Shown: positions 34,297 to 43,864, numbered from the stretch's first letter. The stretch: 64,000 bases of DNA from CAZMXP01 sp964570285 (GCA_964570285.1 CAZMXP010000003.1:79660-143659), one strand, 5' to 3'. Translations and numbers: made by a program. Notes: a model not told the origin generated them from the sequence alone.

Positions 34297-35185
34297 GGCG
34301 GCCTACCTGGCGGCCGAGGGGCGGCTCCACGACGTCCTCGCGGAACTCGGGGAGCCGCCGCTGCTCGTCCACGACCGCCTCGTCCTGTCCGCCTCCCCCC
34401 CGCGTCGCCTCTGCTGGGCGCAAAACACCTGGGAGGAGCCGCGCCTCGTCCCGTTCGCGTCGATCAACGAGGGGGCGAACGCGCTGCGCGCCCTGCAGCG
34501 CAACTGGGCGCTCTATCCGGTCGCGGCGCACCGCCGCGCCGCGCTGATCGAGAGCAAGCTCCCCCCCCTCCCCCGGCGCCCCCTCCCCTTCCCCTCCACG
34601 CTGCCGAAGGCGCCGATGGGTTCGTGGGCGCTCCTCGACGAGAGGGTGCTGCTCGCCTCGCCCCGCTGTTCGAGCCCCTTCCCGCACGGCGAGGTGACCT
34701 TCGTCGAGGACCGGGAGGGGCCGCCCAACCGCGCCTATCTGAAGCTCTGGGAGGCGCTGACGCTGCTCGGGGAGTTCCCCCGACGCGGCGCGCGCTGCCT
34801 CGACCTCGGCAGTTGCCCGGGCGGGTGGACATGGGTGCTCGCGCGGCTCGGCGCGACGGTGGTGAGCGTGGACAAGGCCCCGCTCGACCCCGCCGTCGCG
34901 GCGATGGAGGGGGTGACCTTCCGTCAGGAGAGCGCGTTCGGCCTCGATCCGGCGCGCGAGGGGGAGTTCGATTGGCTCTTCTGCGACGTCGTCTGCTACC
35001 CGGCGCGGCTGCTCGAACTCGTGCGGCGCTGGCGCGAGGCGGGGACGGCACGCCGCTTCGTCTGCACGATCAAGTTCCAGCAGGAGACCGACCACGCGGC
35101 GGCGGCGGCCTTCGCGGCGATCCCCGGCGCCCGCGTGGTCCACCTCCACCACAACAAGCACGAATTGACGTTTCTGCTCGCCTGA
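34286..35185 (+). CDS. RlmM/FtsJ-like SAM-dependent methyltransferase
   Basis: This encodes 299 residues from a TTG at 34286 that overlaps the transglutaminase gene by 11 nt. The SAM-binding motif is CLDLGSCPGGWTWVLARLG, with the acidic ribose-binding end VVSVDKAPL. The FtsJ-type K-D-K-E tetrad is visible: Lys in NRAYLKLWEAL, Asp in WLFCDVVCYP, Lys in VCTIKFQ and Glu in NKHELTFLL. Relatives such as RlmM 2'-O-methylate 23S rRNA. The N-terminal half resembles the RlmM substrate-recognition part only loosely. Confidence 0.8.
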   Translation: MTPRAAYLAAEGRLHDVLAELGEPPLLVHDRLVLSASPPRRLCWAQNTWEEPRLVPFASINEGANALRALQRNWALYPVAAHRRAALIESKLPPLPRRPLPFPSTLPKAPMGSWALLDERVLLASPRCSSPFPHGEVTFVEDREGPPNRAYLKLWEALTLLGEFPRRGARCLDLGSCPGGWTWVLARLGATVVSVDKAPLDPAVAAMEGVTFRQESAFGLDPAREGEFDWLFCDVVCYPARLLELVRRWREAGTARRFVCTIKFQQETDHAAAAAFAAIPGARVVHLHHNKHELTFLLA

Positions 35186-35189
35186 CCGG

Positions 35190-35195
35190 TAGAAT
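35190..35195 (+). promoter_or_regulatory. -10 box, leaderless geometry
   Basis: TAGAAT, 7 nt spacer (CCGGCCC), then ATG at 35203. One of the clearest examples of the pattern in the window. Confidence 0.6.
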
Positions 35196-35202
35196 CCGGC
35201 CC

Positions 35203-35715
35203 ATGCACGAGACGCCCAATTTCGACGATGCCAACCTCGGCCTCAGGCTCTACGAGCTGCGGCGCGAGTCGGAGATGCGCAAGGCGCGCGCGCTGGTCGG
35301 GACCCACGTGTGGGGCAGGAGCACCGAGGAGGTGCTCAAGCTCTTCGACTACGAGCACCCGGAGAACGCGCACCTGCGCCAGGTGACGAGCTACTGGGAG
35401 ATGTGCGCCTCCTTCGTGAACCGCGGCATCTTCCACCCCGCGGTCTACCTCGACACCTGCAGCGAGGGGATCTTCACCTACACCTGCTTCCACCCGCACC
35501 TCGCGGCGATCCGCGCGGAGCGGCCCGCCTTCCTGACCCGCACCGAGCAGGTCATCCAGGACATCCCGGCGGTGCGCGAGAAGTTCGAGCAGTCGCTGCA
35601 GATGTTCGCCGCCTGGCAGGCCAAGATGGCGGAGCAGAAGGCGAAGAGGAAGAAGCCCGCCCGGAACGCGAGCAAGCCCAAGCCGAGCAAGCCGAAGGCC
35701 GCGAAGCGGCGCTAG
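35203..35715 (+). CDS. Conserved-looking protein of unknown function with Lys-rich tail
   Basis: This encodes 170 residues. TAGAAT (35190-35195) ends 7 nt before the ATG. The folded part (about 1-145) is helical and contains SYWEMCASFVNRGIFHPAVYL, reminiscent of DUF4760-type proteins. Residues from about 146 form a basic Lys/Ala/Pro tail that could bind nucleic acid or be disordered. No enzyme motif is present. Confidence 0.7.
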   Translation: MHETPNFDDANLGLRLYELRRESEMRKARALVGTHVWGRSTEEVLKLFDYEHPENAHLRQVTSYWEMCASFVNRGIFHPAVYLDTCSEGIFTYTCFHPHLAAIRAERPAFLTRTEQVIQDIPAVREKFEQSLQMFAAWQAKMAEQKAKRKKPARNASKPKPSKPKAAKRR

Positions 35716-35867
35716 GGGGGATGGGGCACGGGCGGCGAGATCACCGAGGCCCTCGTCTTGAACCAAGTTTTGAGTTGATGGTGCGGGGGTCGGGTCTTTC
35801 TCGCCGCCCACGCTACCGGAGATGATCGGTCGCGGGCTTGGCGCCCTTGAGCGCCCGCCCGCGGCGC

Positions 35868-36254
35868 TCAACGGGGCGCCCCGAGCTCCTTCCGGAACGC
35901 GGCGTGGCACGCGAGGCAGCTCGCGAGCAGGGCTTCCCGCGCCCGGGGGACTCCGCGCACCAGCGCCGCGGACTTTTCCCTCGCGTCCGCCAGAAGCTCG
36001 AGGAACCTCGGCTCCGACGGCTCGGAGGGACGCGCCCGGAGCAGCAGGTTCTCGATCCTCAGCGGCTCCTCGTCCCCCCCCGCCCCCCCCGTCCTCAACC
36101 AGTCGAGGCTGCCGCGCCGCTCCAGCTCCGCCATCGCCTCCTTCAGCGCCACGGGATCCGCCCGGAGACCCATCGCGATGCGCCGCCTCTCGACCGCATC
36201 CAGGGCGGGTTCGCCGGCGCAGGAGACGATCGCGAGGAGCAGCGCTAGGCGCAT
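35868..36254 (-). CDS. Small monoheme cytochrome-like lipoprotein
   Basis: This encodes 128 residues. The N-terminus is a short signal with a lipobox-like end (LLLAIVSCAGE, Cys12). Near the C-terminus lies a single heme site, CLACH, in a helical context (REALLASCLACHAAFRKEL), as in class II (cytochrome c-prime-like) proteins where the heme site is C-terminal. TACAAT (complement of 36263-36268) ends 8 nt before the ATG. It may carry electrons or sense ligands at the outer face. Confidence 0.7.
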   Translation of the reverse strand: MRLALLLAIVSCAGEPALDAVERRRIAMGLRADPVALKEAMAELERRGSLDWLRTGGAGGDEEPLRIENLLLRARPSEPSEPRFLELLADAREKSAALVRGVPRAREALLASCLACHAAFRKELGAPR

Positions 36255-36271
36255 CGGGTCGAATTGTAGTC

Positions 36272-36877
36272 ATGCCGGCGGTGATCTTCGACCTCGACGA
36301 CACGTTGATCGACACGAAAGGCGTGCTGCTGCCCGCCTCGCTGGGCCGCGTCGCGGCGGCGACCGGCATCGCGGTCGACCGCCTCGACGCACGCGGCAAG
36401 CGGATCGACGAGGTGCTCAAGCCGGTGCCGGACGTCACCGAGGAGCAGCAGCGCGCCGCCGCGGCCGCGTGGTACGACCCCGAAGTCCCCCCGCTCGATC
36501 CGCTGCCGGGCGCACTCCCGCTGCTGCGCGCGCTGCGGGGACGGGTGACGCTGGTGCTGCTGACGCGCGGCAACCCCGCCCGCCAGCGCAACAAGATCGC
36601 GCGGTCGGGCCTCGGGGGCTACTTCGACGAGATCGTCATCCGGCCGATCGAGGCGCCCGGGAGCAAGCGCGACGACCTCGAGCGCCTCCGCGCCGCCCAC
36701 GGCCCGTGCGTCGTCATCGGCGACGATCCGCGCGATGAACTGCACCACGCGAGCGCCCTCGGGATGCCTACGCTCCGGGTGCCGGAGGTGCCGCTCGCAT
36801 CGATCCTGCCACGGCTGGAGCGGCTGGGAGTGCTCGGGCCGCCCGGAGGTTGGTCTTCAGGTCCGGGCAGTACTTGA
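36272..36877 (+). CDS. HAD-superfamily hydrolase
   Basis: This encodes 201 residues. Motif I is FDLDDTLIDT near the N-terminus, with both catalytic aspartates. Motif II is LVLLTRGN, motif III is the Lys of GSKRDDLERL and motif IV is VIGDDPRDELHHA. A small helical cap lies between motifs I and II. It would be a phosphatase of unknown substrate. The C-terminal 36 codons overlap the end of the convergent membrane protein gene by 110 bp, so the tail after about residue 170 is uncertain. Confidence 0.85.
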   Translation: MPAVIFDLDDTLIDTKGVLLPASLGRVAAATGIAVDRLDARGKRIDEVLKPVPDVTEEQQRAAAAAWYDPEVPPLDPLPGALPLLRALRGRVTLVLLTRGNPARQRNKIARSGLGGYFDEIVIRPIEAPGSKRDDLERLRAAHGPCVVIGDDPRDELHHASALGMPTLRVPEVPLASILPRLERLGVLGPPGGWSSGPGST

Positions 36878-37868
36878 CCTTCCAGATGCGGGCGTCCACG
36901 ACGTAGTGCACGCCCGCGAAGGTGTAGGCGACCGGCACGAGCAGGTCGACGCGCTGCATCAGCGCGGTGCAGGTGCCGTAGAGGATGCCGAAGGCGTAAT
37001 AGAGCCACCACCCCCGGTGCACGAGCCGGCTCGTGATCGGGTTCTCGGGCCGGAACCCCTCCGCGTACTTGTTGCGGTTGTAGAGCCACGTGATCGCGAT
37101 GTACTGCGTCGCATGGAAGGAGGTCACGGCGACCAGCATGACGATCAGCGAGCTCTCGAGCAGCGCCGCGCCCGTCACGAGGCCCACGGCCATCACGATC
37201 ACGAGGCACTTCTGCCCCGCGACCTCGCCGAAGCGCCGGTAGCGGTACGCCTCCCGGACTCCCATCGCGAGAAATCCCGCCCCCAGCAGCGCAAAGCCCG
37301 CGTAGGCGACCGGGACGGGCACGTGCGGGTAGAGCAGCGACTTGTCGAGCTCGCCCAGCTGGTCGAGGCGGAAGACGTAGAGCATGCCCGCCACGACGCC
37401 GCCGAAGAGGCAGAAGTTGTCGAGCCAGGTGTCGACGCGGCCGAGGGCCGACCCGGGCCGCCGCCGGTCGTAGATGCGCACGAAGCCGTAGTGCTGCTTG
37501 GTCTGGTGCCAGACGGCGCCGTAGACGACGAGGGAGAGCGCGTAGGACATGCCCGCGATCCAGACGCCGACGAACACGAGCAGCACGATGACGATCGTCG
37601 AGACGTAGAAGAAGCGGGCGCGCCGGAACTCGGCGAGGTCGAAGTAGGTGCGGCTGAACGTGTGGAAGTTGTGGACCTGGTCGAGGCAGATCGAGACGAG
37701 CGCGCAGAGCAGCAGCGACGCGTAGGAGGGGATCAGGAAGTTGACGAGCAGGATCACGAACCCGAGCAGCCCGCTGCCGATGAAGAAGGCGAGATCGAAC
37801 AGGGGGCCCGCGATCCAGGGTGACGGCCGCCCCGCCCTGGGTGCGGCGGCGAAAGTCGCGATGTCCAT
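36768..37868 (-). CDS. Polytopic membrane protein of unknown function
   Basis: This encodes 366 residues from the ATG at 37868. It has about eight hydrophobic segments. His/Asp-rich motifs sit near the membrane: LDQVHNFHTFSRTYFD, WHQTKQHYGFVRIYD, VTSFHATQYIAITWLYN and AGVHYVVDARIWKVKY. Repeated His pairs suggest a metal-dependent membrane enzyme (compare Brp/Blh-like dioxygenases), but this is only a resemblance. TATCCT lies 15 nt upstream. The C-terminus overlaps the HAD gene on the other strand. Confidence 0.7.
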   Translation of the reverse strand: MDIATFAAAPRAGRPSPWIAGPLFDLAFFIGSGLLGFVILLVNFLIPSYASLLLCALVSICLDQVHNFHTFSRTYFDLAEFRRARFFYVSTIVIVLLVFVGVWIAGMSYALSLVVYGAVWHQTKQHYGFVRIYDRRRPGSALGRVDTWLDNFCLFGGVVAGMLYVFRLDQLGELDKSLLYPHVPVPVAYAGFALLGAGFLAMGVREAYRYRRFGEVAGQKCLVIVMAVGLVTGAALLESSLIVMLVAVTSFHATQYIAITWLYNRNKYAEGFRPENPITSRLVHRGWWLYYAFGILYGTCTALMQRVDLLVPVAYTFAGVHYVVDARIWKVKYCPDLKTNLRAARALPAAPAVAGSMRAAPPAPGA

Positions 37869-37953
37869 CGGTCGAAGGCGCAGAGGATACGGCGGGATCG
37901 GCGCGTTGGCAACCGCCCTTGCCCCCCCCGCCCCCCCATGTTCTCCTCTTGGC

Positions 37954-39282
37954 ATGAAACGCCTCCTCGCAGCGCTGGCGCTGCTCGGCATCGCGACGAC
38001 GACGCTCGCCGACGACCATGGGCTCGCGGAGGAGAACCGGCGCCTGCGCGACGAGGTCGCCGCGCTGAAGGCGAACGATCCCGACGCGGGCCTGCGCAAG
38101 GCCATCGAGGACTACCTCGCCGGGCCGCGCCCGGAGGACATGCCGTCGGTCGGCGCGACGACCGACTACCAGGGCGGATTCACGCTGCGCTCCTCCGACG
38201 GCCTCCACCTGCTGCGCATCAACCTCTGGGGCCGCGCCGGCTGGAACTGGTACCGCGACCACTCCGAGACGCACGGCGCCACGCAGGCGGGCTTCCGCAT
38301 CCCCGACCTTCGCGTGCGGCTCTCCGGCCACGCGTTCTCGGAGCGGCTCCGCTACTTCGTCGACCTCGAGTTCGCGCCCGACGCGGAACGCTTCGACGAC
38401 GCAAGCGACCCAGTCTCGGAAGCCCACCTCACCTACCGCCGGCCCCCGTGGCGCTGGCTCCGCCTGCGCATCGGGCGCATGCGTCCGGCCTTCACCTCGG
38501 AGGAGCAGGCGGCCGACGAGGCGCTCGCGCTCGCGGAGAGGGGGCTTGTTCACGAATACTTCACGGTCGGGCGCAGCGACGGCCTCGCGGCCATTCTCGA
38601 GGGGGTCCGGGGGGGCAGGTCCCGCGTGGAACTCTCGATCACGAACGGCTCGGAGAGGTTCGACCCCTCCCACGCCTTCGAGGGCGACGACAAGAGGCGC
38701 GGATTCAGCTTCCGCTGGGCGCGCACGCTGGTCGGGGAGGGGGACCCGGCGTCGCACCTCGCGTACGAGGGTTCGCCCTACGACGACCCGGCCCGCACCC
38801 TCGTCGCGGGCGTCGGGATCCACTGGGAGGAGAACCGCATCCCCGATTCGACACCCGCGGAGTTCGTGCAGGCGACGGCGGACCTGACCTGGCGCCACCG
38901 CGGCACCTACGCCACCGTGCAGGTCTTCCTGCGGCGCAACCGGGCCGGCGGGACGCCGGGGCTGGCCGAGGACGACGAGGACCTCGGGGCGCAGGTGCTC
39001 CTCGCGCACTTCGTCGTCCCCCGCAAGTTCGAGCTCGCGGCGAGGGTCGGCTGGCTCGACTACGCCTCCCACATGGACCCCGGGGGCGACCTGGTCGAGG
39101 CGACCGTGGGCTTCAACTTCTACTGGACCAACGAGGTGGACCGATTCCAGGGCCACCGGATGAGGGTCACGGTCGACTGGGGCTACGCCGAGCACGTCGT
39201 GCAGGAGAGCCGCGGCACCGGCTGGCCCGCGGGCCACGGCCGCGGCTGGCAGTTCCGGTCGGTCGTCACCTTCGTGTTCTGA
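37954..39282 (+). CDS. Outer membrane porin, OprP/OprO-like
   Basis: This encodes 442 residues. A signal peptide (1-19) is followed by a short coiled-coil segment (GLAEENRRLRDEVAALKAND), then a beta-barrel of alternating residues. DYQGGFTLRSSDGLHLLRIN and WLRLRIGRMRPAFTSEEQ match the phosphate-selective porin family. The protein ends in Phe, the usual outer membrane insertion signal. It would form a channel for anions such as phosphate. It supports a diderm envelope. Confidence 0.87.
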   Translation: MKRLLAALALLGIATTTLADDHGLAEENRRLRDEVAALKANDPDAGLRKAIEDYLAGPRPEDMPSVGATTDYQGGFTLRSSDGLHLLRINLWGRAGWNWYRDHSETHGATQAGFRIPDLRVRLSGHAFSERLRYFVDLEFAPDAERFDDASDPVSEAHLTYRRPPWRWLRLRIGRMRPAFTSEEQAADEALALAERGLVHEYFTVGRSDGLAAILEGVRGGRSRVELSITNGSERFDPSHAFEGDDKRRGFSFRWARTLVGEGDPASHLAYEGSPYDDPARTLVAGVGIHWEENRIPDSTPAEFVQATADLTWRHRGTYATVQVFLRRNRAGGTPGLAEDDEDLGAQVLLAHFVVPRKFELAARVGWLDYASHMDPGGDLVEATVGFNFYWTNEVDRFQGHRMRVTVDWGYAEHVVQESRGTGWPAGHGRGWQFRSVVTFVF

Positions 39283-39415
39283 GAACTGCGGGCCTGACCG
39301 ATACTTCAGGGGAGGGCTGCCGCGACCCGCGGGCTTCATGCGGGGCCGCGGGTTGGCCGAAAAGGGGTGGGTAGCACGTCCAGTACCCGGCGCCCGGAGG
39401 AAGGGACTCGCGATC

Positions 39416-40723
39416 ATGCTGAAGGAAAAGATCCAGAACAAGAGCGTCCGCTACGGGGTGATCGGCCTCGGCTACGTCGGCCTGCCCTTGGCGGTGGAAT
39501 TCGCCCAGGTGGGTATCCGCGTGACGGGGTTCGAGGTGGACCAGTCCAAGGTGGACCGGATCCGCAAGGCGGACTCCTACATCGAGGACGTCGCGAGCGA
39601 GGCGCTGAAGCCGCTCGTCGCCGAGGGGCGCTTCACCGCGACGACCGACTTCGACGAGCTCGCCCAGATGGACGTCATCAGCATCTGCGTCCCGACGCCG
39701 CTCGGCAAGACGCGCGACCCCGACATGAGCTACGTCGTCAAGGCGACGGACTCCGTCGCGAAGCGCCTGCGCAAGGGCCAGCTCATCATCCTCGAGAGCA
39801 CGACCTATCCCGGCACGACCGAGGAGCTGATGCGGCCCGAGCTCGAGAAGCAGGGGCTCACCTGCGGCAAGGACTTCTGGCTCGCGTTCAGCCCCGAGCG
39901 CGTCGATCCCGCGAACAAGAAGTTCGGCGTCAAGAACACGCCCAAGGTCGTCGGCGGATGCACGCGCGAGGGCGGCGAGCTCGCGACCTTCTTCTACCGG
40001 CAGGCCATCGACACCGTGCACTTCGTCTCGAGCGCCGCCGCGGCGGAGATGGCGAAGCTGCTCGAGAACACCTTCCGCAGCGTGAACATCGGCCTCGTCA
40101 ACGAGGTCGCGCTCATGTGCGACCGCCTCGGCCTCGACGTCTGGGAGGTCATCGACGCCGCCGCGACGAAGCCCTTCGGCTTCATGAAGTTCGTCCCGGG
40201 CCCCGGCGTCGGCGGCCACTGCATCCCGCTCGACCCGATCTACCTCGCGTGGAAGCTGCGCAGCCTCAACTACCGCGCGCGCTTCATCGAGCTCGCGAGC
40301 GAGATCAACCTCGAGATGCCGGGCTACGTCGTCCGGAAGGTCACCGACGCGCTCAACGACAAGTCGAGGAGCGTGCGCGGCAGCCGCATCCTCCTGCTCG
40401 GCATCGCCTACAAGAACGACGTCGGCGACATGCGCGAATCCCCCGCGCTCGACATCGTGAAACTGCTCGAGCAGCGAGGCGCGACGGTCGTCTACCACGA
40501 CCCCCACGTGCCGAGCTTCGATGACCACGGGCTCAAGATGACGAGCGTCCCCCTCTCCGCCGAGGAGCTGCAGCGGGCGGACTGCGTCGTCGTGACCTGC
40601 AACCACAAGGCCACCGACTTCGACTTCGTCGCGAAGAACTGCAAGCTCATCGTCGATTCGCGCAACGCCTATCCGAGCACGAAGCCGATGGCGAGCGGCA
40701 CCGCACGGATCGTGCGCCTGTAG
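39416..40723 (+). CDS. UDP-N-acetyl-sugar/UDP-glucose-type 6-dehydrogenase (WbpA/WecC-like)
   Basis: This encodes 435 residues. The N-terminal Rossmann motif is GVIGLGYVGLPLAVEFA, followed by SICVPTPLGKTRDPDMSYV. The catalytic Cys269 lies in GPGVGGHCIPLDPIYLAWK. The C-terminal UDP-binding domain has LLLGIAYKNDVGDMRESPALD. The enzyme oxidises C6 of a UDP-hexose or UDP-HexNAc to the uronate with two NAD+, supplying acidic sugar for the polysaccharide. A GGAGG lies 15 nt upstream of the ATG. A leader of about 130 nt with the ACCCGCGG/CCGCGGGT inverted repeat precedes the gene. Confidence 0.92.
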   Translation: MLKEKIQNKSVRYGVIGLGYVGLPLAVEFAQVGIRVTGFEVDQSKVDRIRKADSYIEDVASEALKPLVAEGRFTATTDFDELAQMDVISICVPTPLGKTRDPDMSYVVKATDSVAKRLRKGQLIILESTTYPGTTEELMRPELEKQGLTCGKDFWLAFSPERVDPANKKFGVKNTPKVVGGCTREGGELATFFYRQAIDTVHFVSSAAAAEMAKLLENTFRSVNIGLVNEVALMCDRLGLDVWEVIDAAATKPFGFMKFVPGPGVGGHCIPLDPIYLAWKLRSLNYRARFIELASEINLEMPGYVVRKVTDALNDKSRSVRGSRILLLGIAYKNDVGDMRESPALDIVKLLEQRGATVVYHDPHVPSFDDHGLKMTSVPLSAEELQRADCVVVTCNHKATDFDFVAKNCKLIVDSRNAYPSTKPMASGTARIVRL

Positions 40724-40735
40724 GACTTTCGGGGG

Positions 40736-40861
40736 GGGGCGGGGGGGGGGGGGGGCCCCCCCCCCCCCCCCCCCCCCCAAGCGGGGGGGGGGGGCCGGCC
40801 GCGGGGGGGGGGGGGCGCGCCCCGCGGCCCCCGGGGGCCGCCCCCCCGCGCCCCCCCGCCT
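40736..40861. repeat. Extreme poly-G/poly-C low-complexity stretch
   Basis: Runs of G (up to about 14) and of C (over 20) alternate with almost no A or T. Poly-G followed by poly-C could fold into a very strong hairpin or form G-quadruplexes. It lies between two convergent genes and may act as a transcription stop. The exact run lengths are unreliable in any sequencing method and may be an assembly artefact. Confidence 0.6.
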
Positions 40862-43800
40862 TCATTTGCCCGGCTCGACGTCCTCGGCGGGGGCGGTGGC
40901 CGCGCGGCTCGCCTCCTCGGCGCGCCGCTGCGCCTCGGCGATCTCCCAGAGCATCTCCTTCGCGCGCTTGCCCTGCGGCTCGTCGGGGTGGCTCGCCGCG
41001 AGCTCCCTCAGCAGGGCGGCCATCTGCTCGTCGCGGGCCGCGGACTTGAGCAGCATCACCTTGTGCAGCAGGTACTTCGGCAGGCGCTCCTTGGATACCT
41101 TCGCGAGGGCGTCGTCCATGAACCCGAGCGCCCGCTCCGTGTCGCCCGCGACGGCGTAGACCTCCGCCGCCGTGTCGAGGATGACCGCGTCGCCCGGGCG
41201 GAGCTCGAGCGCTCGATCGACGTAGGCCTTCGCGACATCCACGCGGCCCGGCGCGAGCTGCGCGATGTGCCACGCGGCGTTGTTGAGCGCCTCCCAGGCG
41301 TTGCCGTTGGCTTCGACGGCGCTCTCGTAGTCGCTGAGCGCCTCGTGGAGCTTCCCGCCCGCCTCGAAGGACATGCCCCGCAGGACGTGCACGTGGGCGC
41401 GCTCCCCGCGGAACTGCTTCAGGAAGTCCGCGCCGAGCACGCGGCCCGAGAGGGCCTGGAACTCGTCGAGCTTCTGCTGCCGGACCAGCGTCTCGTAGAG
41501 GCCCGCCCAGGCGTTGCGGTCGCGGAACGCGCTCACGATGAGGAGCGATTCGAAGATCTGCCCCGCGAGGCCGTAGTCGCCGCTCTGCATCAGCAGGTCG
41601 GCCCGGAGCTGCAGGAGGTAGGAGTTGTTGCTCGGGGCGATGCTCAGGACCGCGAGCGCGTCCCGCGGCCGACCGAGATCGGTGTAGAGCTGGGCCAACT
41701 GCGCGTAGGGGAGCGGCACCGCGGGATGGGCGTTGCGCGCCTCGCGCGCGAGTTCCAGCGCCTCCGGCTTGCGGTCGAGGAGCACGAGCGCCCCGACGAC
41801 GCGGGCGTAGCCGTCGGCGGTCTTGTGCTCGATGCCCTTGTAGAGCTCGAGCACCTCGGCGAACTGCTTGTCCCGGAGCATCCGCGCGGCCACGATGTCG
41901 CGCGCGCTGGCCTGGGCGGGATCCTCCGCCAGGTGCACGCCGGCGATCCGGGCCGCGGAGTCGAGGTCGCCCCGCGCGAACGCGATCTCGGCGGCGAGGC
42001 TCAGCGCGGGCCGCCTCGACGCGGCTTCCGACGCCGCCCCCTCGATCAGCGAGGGGATCGAATCGCGCGCGGCGCCCGTCAGCAGCAGCGCCTCCGCGAA
42101 GGCCTTCACGAACGCCGGCGACGTCCCGCGCGCCGCCGCGTCGGCCGCCCCCTGGGCGATGCGGGTGATCGCGTCGCGGTTCTCCACCTGCGAGACGCTC
42201 TCGAGGACGCGCAGACCGAGGTCGAGCGGCTCGCCCGGCATCGCGACCGCGCGCCCCAGGAAGGCCCCCGCCATCTCCCGCGATCCGGCGAGCGCGGCGA
42301 GCTGGAACGCGAGCACGAGATCCTGCTTCTTCGCCTTGGGATCCTCGAGCAGCACGGCGAGATCGCTCTCGACCCGGGCGCGCATCTCCGCGCCCTCGGG
42401 GCCGTCGGCCTTGGACCGGTTGCGCGCGAGAAGGCCGAGGGCCCGGCTGAGCCGGTGCATCGTCGCCCCCTCGCCCCCCTTCGCGACCTGGCTCTCGATG
42501 TAGCGCTCGAACGCGGCGCCCTTGCCGCCGAGGAGCCGCATCATCTCCTGGCTCTCCTCGCCCGCGTCGGTGCTCAGGGCGAGGCGCTCGGCCAGCGCGA
42601 GCGCCTCCTCCCGGTCCTCCTCCCGCGAGGAGAGCAGCGAGGCGAGGAACGCATTGATGCGCATGTTGTCGCGCTCGACGAGCTTCGCCTCCTGGGCGGC
42701 GGCGCGCGCCGTCTCGACGTCCACCCGGACGGCGAGCAGCTGCAGCGCCGCGAGCAGGTGCGCGATCTCCGCGTCGGGATTCCCGAGGAAGGAGCGCAGG
42801 ATGGCGAGGCCGGCGTCACGCTCGGGCCCCTCCTCCCCCCGGAGCAGCAGGTCGGCCCGCGCGAGGCGCCGTTCCGGCCGGTCGCGGTCGGGCCCCCCGT
42901 CGAGCACGTCGAGCGCCACCTCCCGCGGAGCGGTGCGCGACAGCACGAGATAGGCGCGCTGCCACAGGTAGCCGTCCTTCAGCTCGCGCATCAGGTCCAC
43001 GGCCTCGCTCCACTCGGCGCGGCGGATGTGGTAGAGGGCGAGGTCGGCGATGCCGTGCTCGCTCCGGGCGAGCCCGCTCACGTACTTGCGGAGCGTCTGC
43101 GAGGCGAGTTCGGACTCCTCCGGCTTCTCCGACAGGATCCGGATCCGTGCCATCGCGAGGTCGTAGGGATAGGTGCCGTCCCGCTGCCGCGCCTGCGTCG
43201 CCGCGTCGACCGCCGCCCGCAGGTCCTGGCGCAACCGCTCCATCAGCCGCGGCGTGCGTCCGGCGTTCTCGGGAAGGACCTCCAGCGTCACGGCGGAGGC
43301 GAAGGTGAGTGCCTCCGCCTTCGCGGCGTCGGACTGCGTCACGGACGCGAGCCCGCGCATCGTCGCCGCCGCCTCGAGGCGGAGGCGCGGCTCGCCCTTC
43401 GCGATCCCGGCATGATCCTGCAGGAGCGCGAGGACCTGGTAGCTGAAGTCGGGCTGCGACTCCGCGAGCGTGCGCGCGATGCGGTCCGCCTCGGAGTAGT
43501 CCCCGCGGCTCACGGCCAGCTGGCAGAGCGTGCGCAGGGCCGCGCCGTTCTCGCCCCCCTCGGCCGCCCACTTCTCGGCGAGGTCGCGCAGCTCGTCGAG
43601 CTGTCCCTCGTGCTCGAGCGCGAAGAGCAGGAGCTCCCGCGCCCGGCGATGCCCGGGCTCGGACACGAGGGTCTCGCGGAGGAGGCGGATCGCCTCGGGG
43701 TAGTTCTGGTCGCGCAGCGCGCGCTCGGAACGTTCGTACAGGCCCTCCCGCTCGAGCCCGCGCTCGTAGACCATGAGGCCGAGAAACCCGAGCCCCCCCA

Positions 43801-43864
43801 GCGCGAGCAGCGTGACGATAGGAAACACGAGCCGTTGCCCGAGCGTCTTGTTCGACTTAGCCAT
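40862..43864 (-). CDS. Membrane-anchored TPR protein of the exosortase/EPS locus
   Basis: This encodes 1000 residues from the ATG at 43864, overlapping the exosortase gene by 8 nt. One N-terminal membrane segment (about 12-32) is followed by a long chain of TPR repeats, for example GKLHEALSDYESAVEANGNAWEALNNAAWHIA near the C-terminus. The Glu/Ala-rich tail ends EDVEPGK. Large TPR proteins are a regular part of exosortase-linked polysaccharide loci (PrsT-type), where they probably scaffold the export complex at the periplasmic side. No catalytic motif is present. Confidence 0.82.
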   Translation of the reverse strand: MAKSNKTLGQRLVFPIVTLLALGGLGFLGLMVYERGLEREGLYERSERALRDQNYPEAIRLLRETLVSEPGHRRARELLLFALEHEGQLDELRDLAEKWAAEGGENGAALRTLCQLAVSRGDYSEADRIARTLAESQPDFSYQVLALLQDHAGIAKGEPRLRLEAAATMRGLASVTQSDAAKAEALTFASAVTLEVLPENAGRTPRLMERLRQDLRAAVDAATQARQRDGTYPYDLAMARIRILSEKPEESELASQTLRKYVSGLARSEHGIADLALYHIRRAEWSEAVDLMRELKDGYLWQRAYLVLSRTAPREVALDVLDGGPDRDRPERRLARADLLLRGEEGPERDAGLAILRSFLGNPDAEIAHLLAALQLLAVRVDVETARAAAQEAKLVERDNMRINAFLASLLSSREEDREEALALAERLALSTDAGEESQEMMRLLGGKGAAFERYIESQVAKGGEGATMHRLSRALGLLARNRSKADGPEGAEMRARVESDLAVLLEDPKAKKQDLVLAFQLAALAGSREMAGAFLGRAVAMPGEPLDLGLRVLESVSQVENRDAITRIAQGAADAAARGTSPAFVKAFAEALLLTGAARDSIPSLIEGAASEAASRRPALSLAAEIAFARGDLDSAARIAGVHLAEDPAQASARDIVAARMLRDKQFAEVLELYKGIEHKTADGYARVVGALVLLDRKPEALELAREARNAHPAVPLPYAQLAQLYTDLGRPRDALAVLSIAPSNNSYLLQLRADLLMQSGDYGLAGQIFESLLIVSAFRDRNAWAGLYETLVRQQKLDEFQALSGRVLGADFLKQFRGERAHVHVLRGMSFEAGGKLHEALSDYESAVEANGNAWEALNNAAWHIAQLAPGRVDVAKAYVDRALELRPGDAVILDTAAEVYAVAGDTERALGFMDDALAKVSKERLPKYLLHKVMLLKSAARDEQMAALLRELAASHPDEPQGKRAKEMLWEIAEAQRRAEEASRAATAPAEDVEPGK

